Below, in pieces: positions 26,492 through 35,491 of a DNA stretch of 64,000 bases (position 1 is the first letter of the stretch; each line of letters starts with the position of its first letter). The stretch is from positions 14,477 through 78,476 of the forward strand of contig CAZRSW010000007.1 of the NCBI GenBank assembly GCA_964602845.1, written 5' to 3'. The notes below the pieces were generated by a model. The model was not told the origin of the DNA. It did no database searches and saw nothing but the letters and a program-made list of their open reading frames with translations. The position numbers were made by a program, and so were the translations under genes. This DNA is from CAZRSW01 sp964602845. Its GTDB lineage: Bacteria > Chloroflexota > Dehalococcoidia > Lucifugimonadales > UBA826.

Positions 26492-28139
26492 CTATTACGA
26501 TGTCCAAAAGGTAAGGCTTTTTCTCTTTGAGAGCCCTATCCACTGCCGGTCCTATATCTTCTGGATTTAGGATTCTTTCACTGTTGACGCCCATGCTATT
26601 GGCTATGGCGGCAACATTAAATGGACTTGGAAAGTCAGAGTATGGGAGACTGGCGCCCGCAGGTTCGGTTTCACCCAGGATATCTTTTTGGTATATGTTG
26701 AAGTTCACTTTCAACACTCTATACATCCCATTATTACAGATAACAAAGATGCATGGAATATTGTCATTAGCTGCTGTCCACAACCCTTGGATAGTCATCA
26801 TCGCGCTTCCGTCACCAATAATGCCGAAAACAGGCCTGTCAGGGTTTGCACATTGAGCACCCATAGTTGCTCCTATGCCCCCGCCGATCGATCCTCCTCT
26901 GATACCCCGGATATCACCTTTTTTCGTGGCATTGAAGTAGTGACGAAGGGCGCCGCGGTTGCTGACAGCATCGTCGACAATGATGGCGTTGGATGGCATT
27001 GACTCCGAAAGTTCATACATCATCCTGGCAGCACTCATGGGAGTTTCATCCCATCCAATTCGCACTGATTCCTCATAGGTCGTGCGCTTTAAACAAACTT
27101 CTTTTTTAATTTCGTCTCTCCTTCGGTCTATAACTGATTGCGGAATCTTCCCATGCATTTGCTTATTAAGCTTATCTAAAGCGGTTTTGCAGTTTGCAAT
27201 AATTCCGACGTCAGTAGGTTCAGATCTACCTACTCTTCCAGCTATAGGGTCTATATGGATGAGTTTGGCACTACTAGGAAGTATTTTGTTGCCCCAATAG
27301 AATATATCTTCAAAGGCATCTAGCCCCACTGCTATGATGACATCAAAATCCTTCAACCTGATTCGGTCCGAGAGGAGTCTTAGAGATAGAATTCCCATAT
27401 ACTGAGGGTGGGTTGTAGGGAATGACACCTCTGCACCGCCATACTGGTAAATTGGTAACCCCAGTGAGTCGGCGAATTCCACAGCGGAGCCTAGAGCATC
27501 ATCATCAGAGACACGATCACCAACGATCAATACCGGGTTTGTGGCATTTGCAATCATTTTGGCTGCTTGTTCAACACCGTTAGGATCTGGATATGTCGTG
27601 GCATAAGCCTTTTTTGAGGGTAATATATCCATCTCGGCTACACCTTCGAGTGCGTTAGCCGTAAATCCAACATAGACCGGCCCCTTTGGATAACTGTTCG
27701 CTTCATTGAAAGCCCTTCTAAGTGCGCCGGGTATTTGGTCCGGAAGATTAAGTTCAACAGACCATTTCGTTACAGGCCTAACGAGATCGGCTAGGTCGGT
27801 TTTGCTTTCATTGATCTTACGGGCATCATAATTTGCCGATGTGATCACCATAGGTGTTCCAGAGTTTAAGGCATCAAGCATTAGCGCAATGCCATTTGCA
27901 AGGCCGCTGTCAACGTGCAAGCTGACAAAAGATGTTTCCCCCGTAGCCCTTGCGTAGGACTCGCCCATACCCACTGCGACGCTTTCTTGAAGGGTGAGTA
28001 TGTATTTGAACTCTGGGTAGTCCCCTAGTAAATCTATAAAAGGAGCTTCGCTTGTCCCCGGATTACCAAATATGTACTCTACCTCTTCGATCTTGAGCAT
28101 TTCAAGCAAGGCTTGTTTTCCGGTCATTAATTTTTTCAT
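26478..28139 (-). CDS. TPP-dependent enzyme, benzoylformate decarboxylase/acetolactate synthase-like
   Basis: A 553-residue three-domain thiamine-diphosphate enzyme. The catalytic Glu is in ILTLQESVAVGMGESYARAT; the opening EYIFGNPGTSEAPFIDLL and GLANGIALMLDALNSGTPMV fit the benzoylformate decarboxylase branch. The TPP motif is FGIIGDGSAMMTIQGLWTAA to ICNNGMYRVLK. FAD-binding central-domain features of true acetolactate synthases are not evident. It likely decarboxylates a 2-oxo acid or cleaves an acyl-CoA adduct. An AAGAGGG site precedes the ATG, and the redoxin gene starts inside its last codons. Confidence 0.87.
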   Translation of the reverse strand: MKKLMTGKQALLEMLKIEEVEYIFGNPGTSEAPFIDLLGDYPEFKYILTLQESVAVGMGESYARATGETSFVSLHVDSGLANGIALMLDALNSGTPMVITSANYDARKINESKTDLADLVRPVTKWSVELNLPDQIPGALRRAFNEANSYPKGPVYVGFTANALEGVAEMDILPSKKAYATTYPDPNGVEQAAKMIANATNPVLIVGDRVSDDDALGSAVEFADSLGLPIYQYGGAEVSFPTTHPQYMGILSLRLLSDRIRLKDFDVIIAVGLDAFEDIFYWGNKILPSSAKLIHIDPIAGRVGRSEPTDVGIIANCKTALDKLNKQMHGKIPQSVIDRRRDEIKKEVCLKRTTYEESVRIGWDETPMSAARMMYELSESMPSNAIIVDDAVSNRGALRHYFNATKKGDIRGIRGGSIGGGIGATMGAQCANPDRPVFGIIGDGSAMMTIQGLWTAANDNIPCIFVICNNGMYRVLKVNFNIYQKDILGETEPAGASLPYSDFPSPFNVAAIANSMGVNSERILNPEDIGPAVDRALKEKKPYLLDIVIDGSL

Positions 28140-28380
28140 GTGTTTATACCCTCTTAGGAGATTTAGCTTGATTATGCCATCTTACATAGACTGGAAAGGA
28201 TGGGCAATAATAGGGTTAATGGGTAGTATGGGATACTGTGGGATAAGCGGTTACAACCTACGATAAAGCTCTTTTAAATCATGGGGCCATAGAAGCTCTT
28301 AATACGCCTTTCTGATTTTAGGTTATATACGGAAGATATGATCGTAGCAATTCTTTGTAACAGTCTAGTGAATATGCTTT

Positions 28381-29316
28381 CTAACGCCCAGCGATTATAT
28401 TCTGCCGTAAGGAGTTTCCTTCAACGATGTCTTTTACAGCCCCTTCCCACTTATATGCCATAATGTGTATCCCTGCGACTCCAGGAACCTGCTTAATAGA
28501 ATCTACCAATTTTATGGCGATTTCCAATCCTAGTTTTGGCTGGTCTTCGCGTGATTTGCTATCAATCGCATCTATTATGGTATCGGGTATAACGACCCCA
28601 GGAACGTTTTTTCTCATCCATCTGGCTGTTCTAGCTGAAGGTAATGGTCCTACTCCCACTAGTATCGGGGGTGGATTGCCATCGGTTAGAGTTAGTACAT
28701 CGTCCATGAAACTCTTCAGCGGTTCAATCTCAAAACAGTACTGTGATTGGAAGAAATGCGCGCCTGCTTGGTGTTTTTTCAGGAGCATATGTGGCCTAAA
28801 TTCAAATGGGGGCACAAAGGGATTAGTCGCCCCACCCAAAAATAATTTTGGAGCTGATTCTAGTTTTCGGCCACTATGAAATTCTCCATTTTTTGCCATC
28901 CCGGAAGCGATAGAGATTAAATTAGTAGAGTCCAAATCAAATACCGCCTTACTCTCTGGATGATCCCCTGATGAGACACCATCCCCCGTTAAGCAGAGCA
29001 TATTCTTGATACCTAAAGCATTCGCTCCTAAAATATCGGCTTGCATCGCGATCCTGTTTCTATCTCGGCATGAAATACCCATTATGGGTTCCATATCGTT
29101 GTCAACCAGTATTGCGGAAGCAGCCAGACTGGATATGTGTGGATTTGCGCTTGGGCTATCGGTAATGTTCAGGGCATCACAGTATGGTGCGAGCATTTTC
29201 GCTCGTTTAATTAGGGTTGTAGGTGAAGGTGCATCAGGTGAGCTGACCTCTGCGGTAACAGCAAATATACCCTTTCTAAGAGTCTCTTCAAACTTGGATA
29301 TGTATTCTTCAGTCAT
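28381..29316 (-). CDS. metF: methylenetetrahydrofolate reductase, MetF subunit
   Basis: A 311-residue FAD-dependent TIM barrel that reduces 5,10-methylene-THF to 5-methyl-THF. Landmarks are the opening FAVTAEVSSPDAPSP, NITDSPSANPHIS, ISCRDRNRIAMQADILGANA, MLCLTGDGVSSGDHP (flavin site) and AGAHFFQSQYCFEIEPLKSF. The form beginning with CDALNITDSP, coupled to a small MetV-type protein, is the acetogen/Chloroflexota-like two-subunit reductase. The MetV-like gene lies 20 bases upstream on the same strand. Confidence 0.92.
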   Translation of the reverse strand: MTEEYISKFEETLRKGIFAVTAEVSSPDAPSPTTLIKRAKMLAPYCDALNITDSPSANPHISSLAASAILVDNDMEPIMGISCRDRNRIAMQADILGANALGIKNMLCLTGDGVSSGDHPESKAVFDLDSTNLISIASGMAKNGEFHSGRKLESAPKLFLGGATNPFVPPFEFRPHMLLKKHQAGAHFFQSQYCFEIEPLKSFMDDVLTLTDGNPPPILVGVGPLPSARTARWMRKNVPGVVIPDTIIDAIDSKSREDQPKLGLEIAIKLVDSIKQVPGVAGIHIMAYKWEGAVKDIVEGNSLRQNIIAGR

Positions 29317-29336
29317 GCCTCTGAATCCCTTGACAG

Positions 29337-29555
29337 CTAAGCGGACATATCCTCTAGACGATGATCCGCAGGCGCCTGATATTCGAGCACCAGGCTAGCT
29401 GGTACTTTATCAGTCTTCATTTCCTGCCAGATGTTAACCCATATACATCTCATATCTGGGAGTATTTCGCAGCAATCATTTTGCCTAACTCCACCGCAGG
29501 GTCCGTTACTCATATTCTTGGGACACTTCATGTGATTGATATAGTCCTTACTCAT
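29337..29555 (-). CDS. MetV-like C-terminal domain protein (methylene-THF reductase partner)
   Basis: A 72-residue protein with the cysteine-rich motif CPKNMSNGPCGGVRQNDCCE followed by RCIWVNIWQEMK. This is the methylene-tetrahydrofolate reductase C-terminal/MetV zinc- or iron-sulfur-binding domain, which is fused or paired with MetF in acetogens and related bacteria. Typical MetV proteins are near 200 residues, so this is a minimal version. It is translated just before metF (20-base gap), strongly supporting a complex. Confidence 0.82.
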   Translation of the reverse strand: MSKDYINHMKCPKNMSNGPCGGVRQNDCCEILPDMRCIWVNIWQEMKTDKVPASLVLEYQAPADHRLEDMSA

Positions 29556-29862
29556 ACAAAATCTTAGTTTAGTAGTGGAGACTGGAGTTTACAGGATAAG
29601 GTATGCGATTTGAAGCCGACTGTAATTGTATATTGTGATTTTTGGCATCATCTCTAGTAAGAATTGGAACGAAGGTATGTTGGTAAGGGTTAGATTGGTT
29701 CACTCCGACTTGGGTTTGTACAATAAATACAATAGGTCGGAAATGTGTGTTGTCAGTTAAGGAAAATCATAGAAAAAGTTTGTATAGGCCAATATTGATA
29801 TTTGTTGACATAAGTGTAGGTTTAGATATTATTCTTGGGAAACTTGTATGGAGATTGAATAT

Positions 29863-30660
29863 ATGAGTAATAAGTTGTCAGCATTCACCGAGAATATTGT
29901 TGATGTGGCGGGTACAAGGTTACAGATGCGCAGTGGAGGTGACGGAGAACCTCTTTTGATTCTCCATGGTGAGTTGGGGTTCCCCGGCTGGATGGAATAT
30001 CATTCCCTATTTTCCAAGTCTTATAAAACTTTGGTGCCGAGCCATCCTGGTTATGATAAATCAGATCGGTTGGAATGGGTTGCGAACATCAGAGATTTGG
30101 CTGGGTGGTATCTTGAGGCCTTGGATGATTTGGGATTGGACGAGATAAATATTATGGGGTTTTCCATGGGGGGGTGGCTGGCTGCTGAAATGGCGGTTAT
30201 GCATCCGACAAAATTCCGGAAGATGGTACTTGTTTCAGCTACTGGAATTAAGCCAGAACAAGGTGAAATATACGATATATTTTTAAACCTTCCTAAGGAC
30301 TATTTGAAGGTTAGTTTCCTGAATCCTGATCTGGTTTCGGAGTTCGAAATTATTTGTCCCGATGATCCTTCGGAAAGTAAGGTTGAGACATGGGAAGTTG
30401 CGAGGGAACAGTCGTGTCGTATGACCTGGAAGCCCTATATGTATAATCCGACTTTGAAACATCTACTTGGGAGGCTTAAGACTCTTGACACTTTGATTGT
30501 ATGGGGTAGTGATGATGCTATTGTTCCGAAAGATTGTGGGCACATATACAAGAGTGTGATAAAAGGGTCTCATCTGGAGATTATTGATGAGTGTGGTCAC
30601 AGGCCTGAAATCGAGCAGGCTCATTTGTTTAGTGATAAGGTCCTATCTTTTTTATCTTGA
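29863..30660 (+). CDS. alpha/beta-fold hydrolase
   Basis: A 265-residue hydrolase. The oxyanion region is LLILHGELGFPGWMEY, the nucleophile is in IMGFSMGGWLAAEMA, the acid is probably Asp in VWGSDDAIVP and the catalytic His lies in IIDECGHRPEIEQ. This layout is typical of meta-cleavage product hydrolases and haloperoxidase-like esterases. GGAG nine bases before the ATG at 29863 favours that start; an ATG at 29848 is also in frame with its own GGGA. It precedes the LLM monooxygenase gene by 34 bases and likely shares its transcript. Confidence 0.88.
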   Translation: MSNKLSAFTENIVDVAGTRLQMRSGGDGEPLLILHGELGFPGWMEYHSLFSKSYKTLVPSHPGYDKSDRLEWVANIRDLAGWYLEALDDLGLDEINIMGFSMGGWLAAEMAVMHPTKFRKMVLVSATGIKPEQGEIYDIFLNLPKDYLKVSFLNPDLVSEFEIICPDDPSESKVETWEVAREQSCRMTWKPYMYNPTLKHLLGRLKTLDTLIVWGSDDAIVPKDCGHIYKSVIKGSHLEIIDECGHRPEIEQAHLFSDKVLSFLS

Positions 30661-30694
30661 ACGGTTATTAGGTATTGAGCAAGGAGATTGAAAA

Positions 30695-31963
30695 ATGTTT
30701 ATAGGTCATTTCACAGAAAGACCGTATCAGGATCCGAAGTCCGGATTTTTTGGGGCGACAGGAACACCCATCATGGATCTGACGGTCAGCAACGATGTTT
30801 ATGATCCGAAGATCGGATCTGACTTGTACAACAGATACTTGGATGAGAAGGTTTACGCTGAGGAGATGGGATTCGATGGTTTGATGATTAACGAACACCA
30901 TAGTACCCCGTTTTGTATGGGTGGGGTCGTGAATGTCGAAGCATCAATTTTGGCACGTATCACCCAAAGGGCAAAGATAGTAATACTGGGGAATATTTTA
31001 CCTATCTGGGATGATCCACTTTGGCTGGTAGAACAATTATCAGTGATTGATATGATATCCAAGGGGCGATTGGTTTCTGGATGGGTCAGAGGTACTGGGC
31101 GTGAGATGGTTTCCCACAATGCGCCTCCCGCCTACAATTGGGAACGCTTTCAAGAGGCTCACGATTTTATCGTAAAAGCTTGGACTGAGCCGGGTCCATT
31201 TCGATGGGAAGGTAAGCACTATCAGTACCGATATGTGAACCCCTGGGCCAGACCATACCAGAAACCTCATCCTCCTATCATGCTGCCTGGGGTAGTGAGT
31301 AGGGATTCGGTAATGTGGGCCGCGAGGCAGCGTATTCCGTACGTTATGCTTGCAACCCAGTTAGGGCCGACAGTTGAATCCTTCCAAGTGTATAAAGATA
31401 CAGCTGAGGAGGAAGGGTATGAAGCGGGTCCGCAAAACTTCGGGTATTTATGGAAAGTGCATGTAGATGAAACTGAAGAATTGGCTGATGAAGTGGCACG
31501 TAAGTTTGTGCAAGGGCCTAGTAATCCATTTCTAGCCGGGAATGAAGGCACTGTTAACCCTGCTCTTCTAGGATTGCCGGGATTGACTTCCAGAAAGAGG
31601 GTTTTGCCCACACAGAAAGTTTCCACAGCAAATCGTGGAGGCGCTCTTAGCAGGTCATACGAGGACCAGATTAATGATTACACAATAATAAGTGGGACAC
31701 CTAAAACTGTTATACCCAAGATTAGACATGTGTTGGAGTATTTGCGTCCGGGGAGCGTTTTTTTCTGGGATGGTGATGGGGCAATGACTCATGAAGAACA
31801 GATGAGGAGCTTGAGGTTGATGGGAGAAGAAGTGTTGCCTGCTGTGCGAGAAATTGCCGATGAACTTGAACTCCCAAGTTTGTTTGAAGTAGATCCAAAA
31901 ACTGGCAAGGCTATTGAACCTGAGTCCGCTATTGAGGAAGGTACCTCAACTCCATTGAGTTGA
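30695..31963 (+). CDS. LLM-class flavin-dependent monooxygenase
   Basis: A 422-residue bacterial luciferase-like TIM barrel using reduced flavin and oxygen. Features include DLYNRYLDEKVYAEEMGFDG, MINEHHSTPFCM, ILPIWDDPLWLVEQLSVIDM, SKGRLVSGWVRGTGRE and KPHPPIMLPGVVSRDSVMWA. An AAGGAG site lies before the ATG. Such enzymes oxidise or cleave diverse carbon compounds; the gene follows an alpha/beta hydrolase, which suggests oxidation and hydrolysis steps in one pathway. The substrate is not known. Confidence 0.92.
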   Translation: MFIGHFTERPYQDPKSGFFGATGTPIMDLTVSNDVYDPKIGSDLYNRYLDEKVYAEEMGFDGLMINEHHSTPFCMGGVVNVEASILARITQRAKIVILGNILPIWDDPLWLVEQLSVIDMISKGRLVSGWVRGTGREMVSHNAPPAYNWERFQEAHDFIVKAWTEPGPFRWEGKHYQYRYVNPWARPYQKPHPPIMLPGVVSRDSVMWAARQRIPYVMLATQLGPTVESFQVYKDTAEEEGYEAGPQNFGYLWKVHVDETEELADEVARKFVQGPSNPFLAGNEGTVNPALLGLPGLTSRKRVLPTQKVSTANRGGALSRSYEDQINDYTIISGTPKTVIPKIRHVLEYLRPGSVFFWDGDGAMTHEEQMRSLRLMGEEVLPAVREIADELELPSLFEVDPKTGKAIEPESAIEEGTSTPLS

Positions 31964-31965
31964 GG
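31944..31965 (+). terminator. terminator-like hairpin overlapping the stop of the LLM gene
   Basis: CCTCAACTC pairs perfectly with GAGTTGAGG over a CATT loop, followed by TTTGGGTCTT. The TGA stop codon (31961-31963) lies inside the right arm. The T-run is short and interrupted, so termination may be partial. Confidence 0.5.
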
Positions 31966-32007
31966 TTTGGGTCTTGGTGTAGCAGTTTGGAATCCTAGTT
32001 ACGCAAA

Positions 32008-33750
32008 TTATCTTGGAATAATGGGAAGTAGTATGTGACTCGGGTACTTCCTTGTGTGGTATACGGTTTGAAGAGCCTGTACGAATTTGCTATCTTTACC
32101 TATGTCAGCATCGGTGTTGAGATTTCTGTCGAATCGTGGGAAATTACTGCTGGAAATTTCTAGTCTTATAAGATGGTCTTTCTGAAAAAGATTGCTGGTT
32201 GCCCAGAGATCTATTTCATACTCGATAATATCGCCTTGGTTAAGTAACTCAGCCTTAATCCTAGAATTCCTATACCTCGCTCTTATTATGCCATCCGTCA
32301 AGTTGCGTGCGTAGCCAGATGGATCCACATCCACCAATTTAGCTGTGAAGTCGGTATCTGCAGCCGATGTCATTGCAAATAGTGACACTTTTATTGGTCC
32401 CGTCACTTCAATAGCTTCTTCTAAGGGTGGGGTTGAGTAGACCAGCACATCTTGTCTTTGTTCTACCCATCTTTGATCGTAGGCTCCTGATCGTGTAAAT
32501 ACAGGGTCACAGCACAATCCACCCCCGGTTGTTGGGACCGGGAACTGAGGGTTGTACATAAAAACATCATGAGGCTCATCATGGGGCTTGTGTTTACTAA
32601 GGACACCGTCACCAGAGAGCGAGTTTGCTTCTCCGTTGCTGTGAAGATAATAAGGGGTCATTTTGGCTCTTGAGGGTGGCCATTCTTCTTCGTCTCGCCA
32701 TACATTTTCTCCCATAACGAATAGTTTGATAGGATGTGTTGCTTTGCTAGGAGGACTATCTTTCTTCAACCATTGATCAAAAAAAGTTAATATATGGTCT
32801 TGTAGCCCCACGCTGTCTCTGGATGACATTGTGCCGAAACTAAAATCCCCAGCTAAGATACCAGTATTACCGTGGACCCAGGGTCCAATAATCAACTGTT
32901 GCCCATTACGGGCTATTTCCGAGGGGCCATTTTGCTGCATTCCTGTGAAATTTGCTAAAGTGCCGCCCAAGAATATATCGTACCAACCTCCAATGTTAAG
33001 TGCCGGTACATCGATATTGCCATGGGATTTTTCAATAGATATTGAATCCCAGTACTCATCATATTCTGGGTGATCTATCCAATCATAATAATATCTGGCG
33101 AATCCCTGTTTAAAGAGGGCCATTTCACTAAGCGGGAGGTGGTGGAAATTTTCAGTTAAAGAATCTCTAGCTGCGATCAAGTGCCCTTCTATTTCTTCAG
33201 GGAGATCGTATTGCTCGGATAAATGCGGCCAATTGGCGGATACATGACTGGCAGTCCAAGATAGATTAAAACCCAATTCGAAGGCACCTCCTTGCCAGAC
33301 CCAACCGTTGTGGTAGTCTGATGCTGTCACGGTAGGTGCTATAGCTATTAATGATGGTGGTTTTGCTTTTGCTGCTAGCCACTGAGTTGCGCCAACGTAT
33401 GATGATCCAAACATTCCCACCTTTCCGGTGGACCAATTTTGAGAGGCTGCCCACTCTACGGAGTCAAATCCGTCCTCTATTTCACTAGTAAAAGCGTAAA
33501 ATTTCCCTTCAGAAGAAAATCTTCCACGTACGTCTTGAATGACAATAGCGTAGCCTCTCTCTGCGGCTTTTATAGCATCTAAAAAGCCTGTTTTGCTAGC
33601 TATCGAAGTTTTGTCGTAGGGTGTTCTACACAATAATACGGGGTATTTTCCCGGACCTGATGGCTTGTATAGGTCAGCGTATGTTTTTACACCATCTCTA
33701 AGAGTGATCTCTAAATTTGGTTCATAAGTTATGGAAGTATTCGGGGACAT
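32008..33750 (-). CDS. CocE/NonD family hydrolase (X-Pro dipeptidyl-peptidase S15 type)
   Basis: A 580-residue serine hydrolase. It opens with ITLRDGVKTYADLYKP, then YPVLLCRTPYDKTS; YAIVIQDVRGRFSSEGKF precedes the nucleophile elbow GMFGSSYVGATQWLAA near residue 117. The C-terminal jelly-roll domain is present (GAYDQRWVEQRQDVLVYSTP, EVTGPIKVSLFAMTSAADTD). Members cleave esters, acyl bonds or X-Pro peptides. No signal peptide is seen. An AAGGAG site precedes the ATG, 14 bases after the flavoprotein gene, so the two are cotranscribed. Confidence 0.91.
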   Translation of the reverse strand: MSPNTSITYEPNLEITLRDGVKTYADLYKPSGPGKYPVLLCRTPYDKTSIASKTGFLDAIKAAERGYAIVIQDVRGRFSSEGKFYAFTSEIEDGFDSVEWAASQNWSTGKVGMFGSSYVGATQWLAAKAKPPSLIAIAPTVTASDYHNGWVWQGGAFELGFNLSWTASHVSANWPHLSEQYDLPEEIEGHLIAARDSLTENFHHLPLSEMALFKQGFARYYYDWIDHPEYDEYWDSISIEKSHGNIDVPALNIGGWYDIFLGGTLANFTGMQQNGPSEIARNGQQLIIGPWVHGNTGILAGDFSFGTMSSRDSVGLQDHILTFFDQWLKKDSPPSKATHPIKLFVMGENVWRDEEEWPPSRAKMTPYYLHSNGEANSLSGDGVLSKHKPHDEPHDVFMYNPQFPVPTTGGGLCCDPVFTRSGAYDQRWVEQRQDVLVYSTPPLEEAIEVTGPIKVSLFAMTSAADTDFTAKLVDVDPSGYARNLTDGIIRARYRNSRIKAELLNQGDIIEYEIDLWATSNLFQKDHLIRLEISSSNFPRFDRNLNTDADIGKDSKFVQALQTVYHTRKYPSHILLPIIPR

Positions 33751-33764
33751 GGAATGCTCCTTTT

Positions 33765-35366
33765 CTACTTAAGCTCTGCAATGATCCCATCGTTGTACAA
33801 GATATGGATTGCTCTGAGAACATTATTTACCACTTCGCCTCTTACAGTTACGTCATAATTGGTGGAAATTTTGTATGCAATTTCCTTTATGGTATGACGA
33901 CCGTTGATGAATCGGATCAAATTGTCAACCAGTGTACTGCATGGAACGCCATCTGGTCTGGATTCTGAGTATAGGAGAGTGCCAGTTATAAATTCTCCGT
34001 CTCCCAGAACTGTGCCCCGTCTTACCGAAGTTCCAGGAGCGAGGCATGGAATCGTCTGGGTTATATATGATCCTAGTGAAGTGAGCTTACTTTCTCTGTC
34101 AGTTAATTCGTTTTGGTAATCTTTCATACCTTGATGGAAACTCTTCGGTAGTTGTCCTCGTTCAAGAACCATTCGTTCGTAACCGAGGTGAGATTGTCCT
34201 GCGACCGCCCGGATGAATGTTGAACGTGGATCATATTTATCCTTGTTTCCCAGTATTCTTCTAGCATGCCAGAAGTATGAATCTGTTGTCCTGTTACTGG
34301 AATAAAACAACCGAGCTAACTCTCGGAAGTGAGAATATTCCTCAAGGAAAATCCGTTCATATTCAGACGCGGCCGGTTTCGCCATGACTGGGTTCCGGAG
34401 AGTGGTGACTGCGACAGCAGAGGCGAGCACCCCTGACATCAGAGCTAAGTGAACTCCTGAAGAGAACAATGGGTCTATGAAACAGGCTGCATCACCCGCC
34501 ATTACCCAATTAGTACCAGTCATATTATTGGCTCTATATGACCAATCCTTTACAATCCTGGTATTTCCCATTGGACGTGCGTGAGATAGCATTTCTTTGG
34601 AATAATGGGTTGAATCTATTTGGGATGATAAGAAAGAATCACTATCTTTCACATGACCCTTCCAACTATTGGCGTCGACTACCGTACCTACACTTGTTAT
34701 GTTGTCTTTGAGTGGGATATTCCACATCCATCCATTTTGGTACGATTCAATAAAAATATTGTTCTCATTTGGAGAACTTAATTTTTCTCCCCCCGAGAAA
34801 TAATTGTAAGCCGCCAAATTCTGAAAATTCGGATCCCATTTTCTGTTCCCCAGTCTTCGACTTAAAAGGGCTGACTGCCCGCTTGCATCTATGATAAATG
34901 TGGCCTTGATAGACTGTTTCTTGCCTGTTTTATCAAGGAAGTTAACTTTGGTTACAAGATCATGCTCTAGATCGATGTCGGTGACCTGGCTTTCTTCTCT
35001 CACATCTACACCCAAGGTTCTGGAATTGTTCAACAAGATGTTATCGAACTCAGCTCTTGAAACTTGGTATGAGCTAATATGTTCAGAGTTTGTCTCATCA
35101 AAACGCCAGGTCCATGGTGATTTATCAATTCCCCAGACCATAGTTGCACCAAATTTGGGTAGAAATCCTGCCTTGGAAATCTCATCCGCTGCGCCCAATG
35201 CTTCTAATAGGGGAATACTCGCTGGAAGTAGTGATTCGCCTATGTGGTGTCGGGGAAATTTTTCTCTTTCTAAGAGAGTTACAGAGAATCCTGCTTTAGC
35301 CGCCATCGAGGATGCTGCGCTTCCACATGGCCCCCCTCCCAGAACTAAAACGTCTGTAATGTCCAT
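33765..35366 (-). CDS. flavin-dependent halogenase-family protein with C-terminal PqqD-like domain
   Basis: A 533-residue FAD protein of the tryptophan halogenase/CmlS-PltA group. The FAD motif is VLGGGPCGSAAS, then FPRHHIGESLLPAS. The family's diagnostic WxWxIP motif is present as WMWNIP at 213-218, and K71 in LPKFGATMVWG is a candidate for the catalytic Lys. FSSGVHLALMSGVLASA closes the flavin domain. From about 455 a small helical or winged segment follows (LIRFINGRHTIKEIAYKI, then NNVLRAIHILYNDGIIAEL), resembling PqqD-type domains. It may halogenate a carrier-bound or free substrate, or be an oxidoreductase of the same fold. The CocE gene follows by 14 bases. Confidence 0.82.
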   Translation of the reverse strand: MDITDVLVLGGGPCGSAASSMAAKAGFSVTLLEREKFPRHHIGESLLPASIPLLEALGAADEISKAGFLPKFGATMVWGIDKSPWTWRFDETNSEHISSYQVSRAEFDNILLNNSRTLGVDVREESQVTDIDLEHDLVTKVNFLDKTGKKQSIKATFIIDASGQSALLSRRLGNRKWDPNFQNLAAYNYFSGGEKLSSPNENNIFIESYQNGWMWNIPLKDNITSVGTVVDANSWKGHVKDSDSFLSSQIDSTHYSKEMLSHARPMGNTRIVKDWSYRANNMTGTNWVMAGDAACFIDPLFSSGVHLALMSGVLASAVAVTTLRNPVMAKPAASEYERIFLEEYSHFRELARLFYSSNRTTDSYFWHARRILGNKDKYDPRSTFIRAVAGQSHLGYERMVLERGQLPKSFHQGMKDYQNELTDRESKLTSLGSYITQTIPCLAPGTSVRRGTVLGDGEFITGTLLYSESRPDGVPCSTLVDNLIRFINGRHTIKEIAYKISTNYDVTVRGEVVNNVLRAIHILYNDGIIAELK

Positions 35367-35491
35367 CTTGTACCTTTAACTGGTTGAGGAATTTTAAAGG
35401 ACTAACCCAACTGTTCAGGGATTAAACATTTGAGGCCATCGAAGATAATCTGTTTCTGTGAGTTCTATTTATTTCAAATTAAGGCGGAGGG

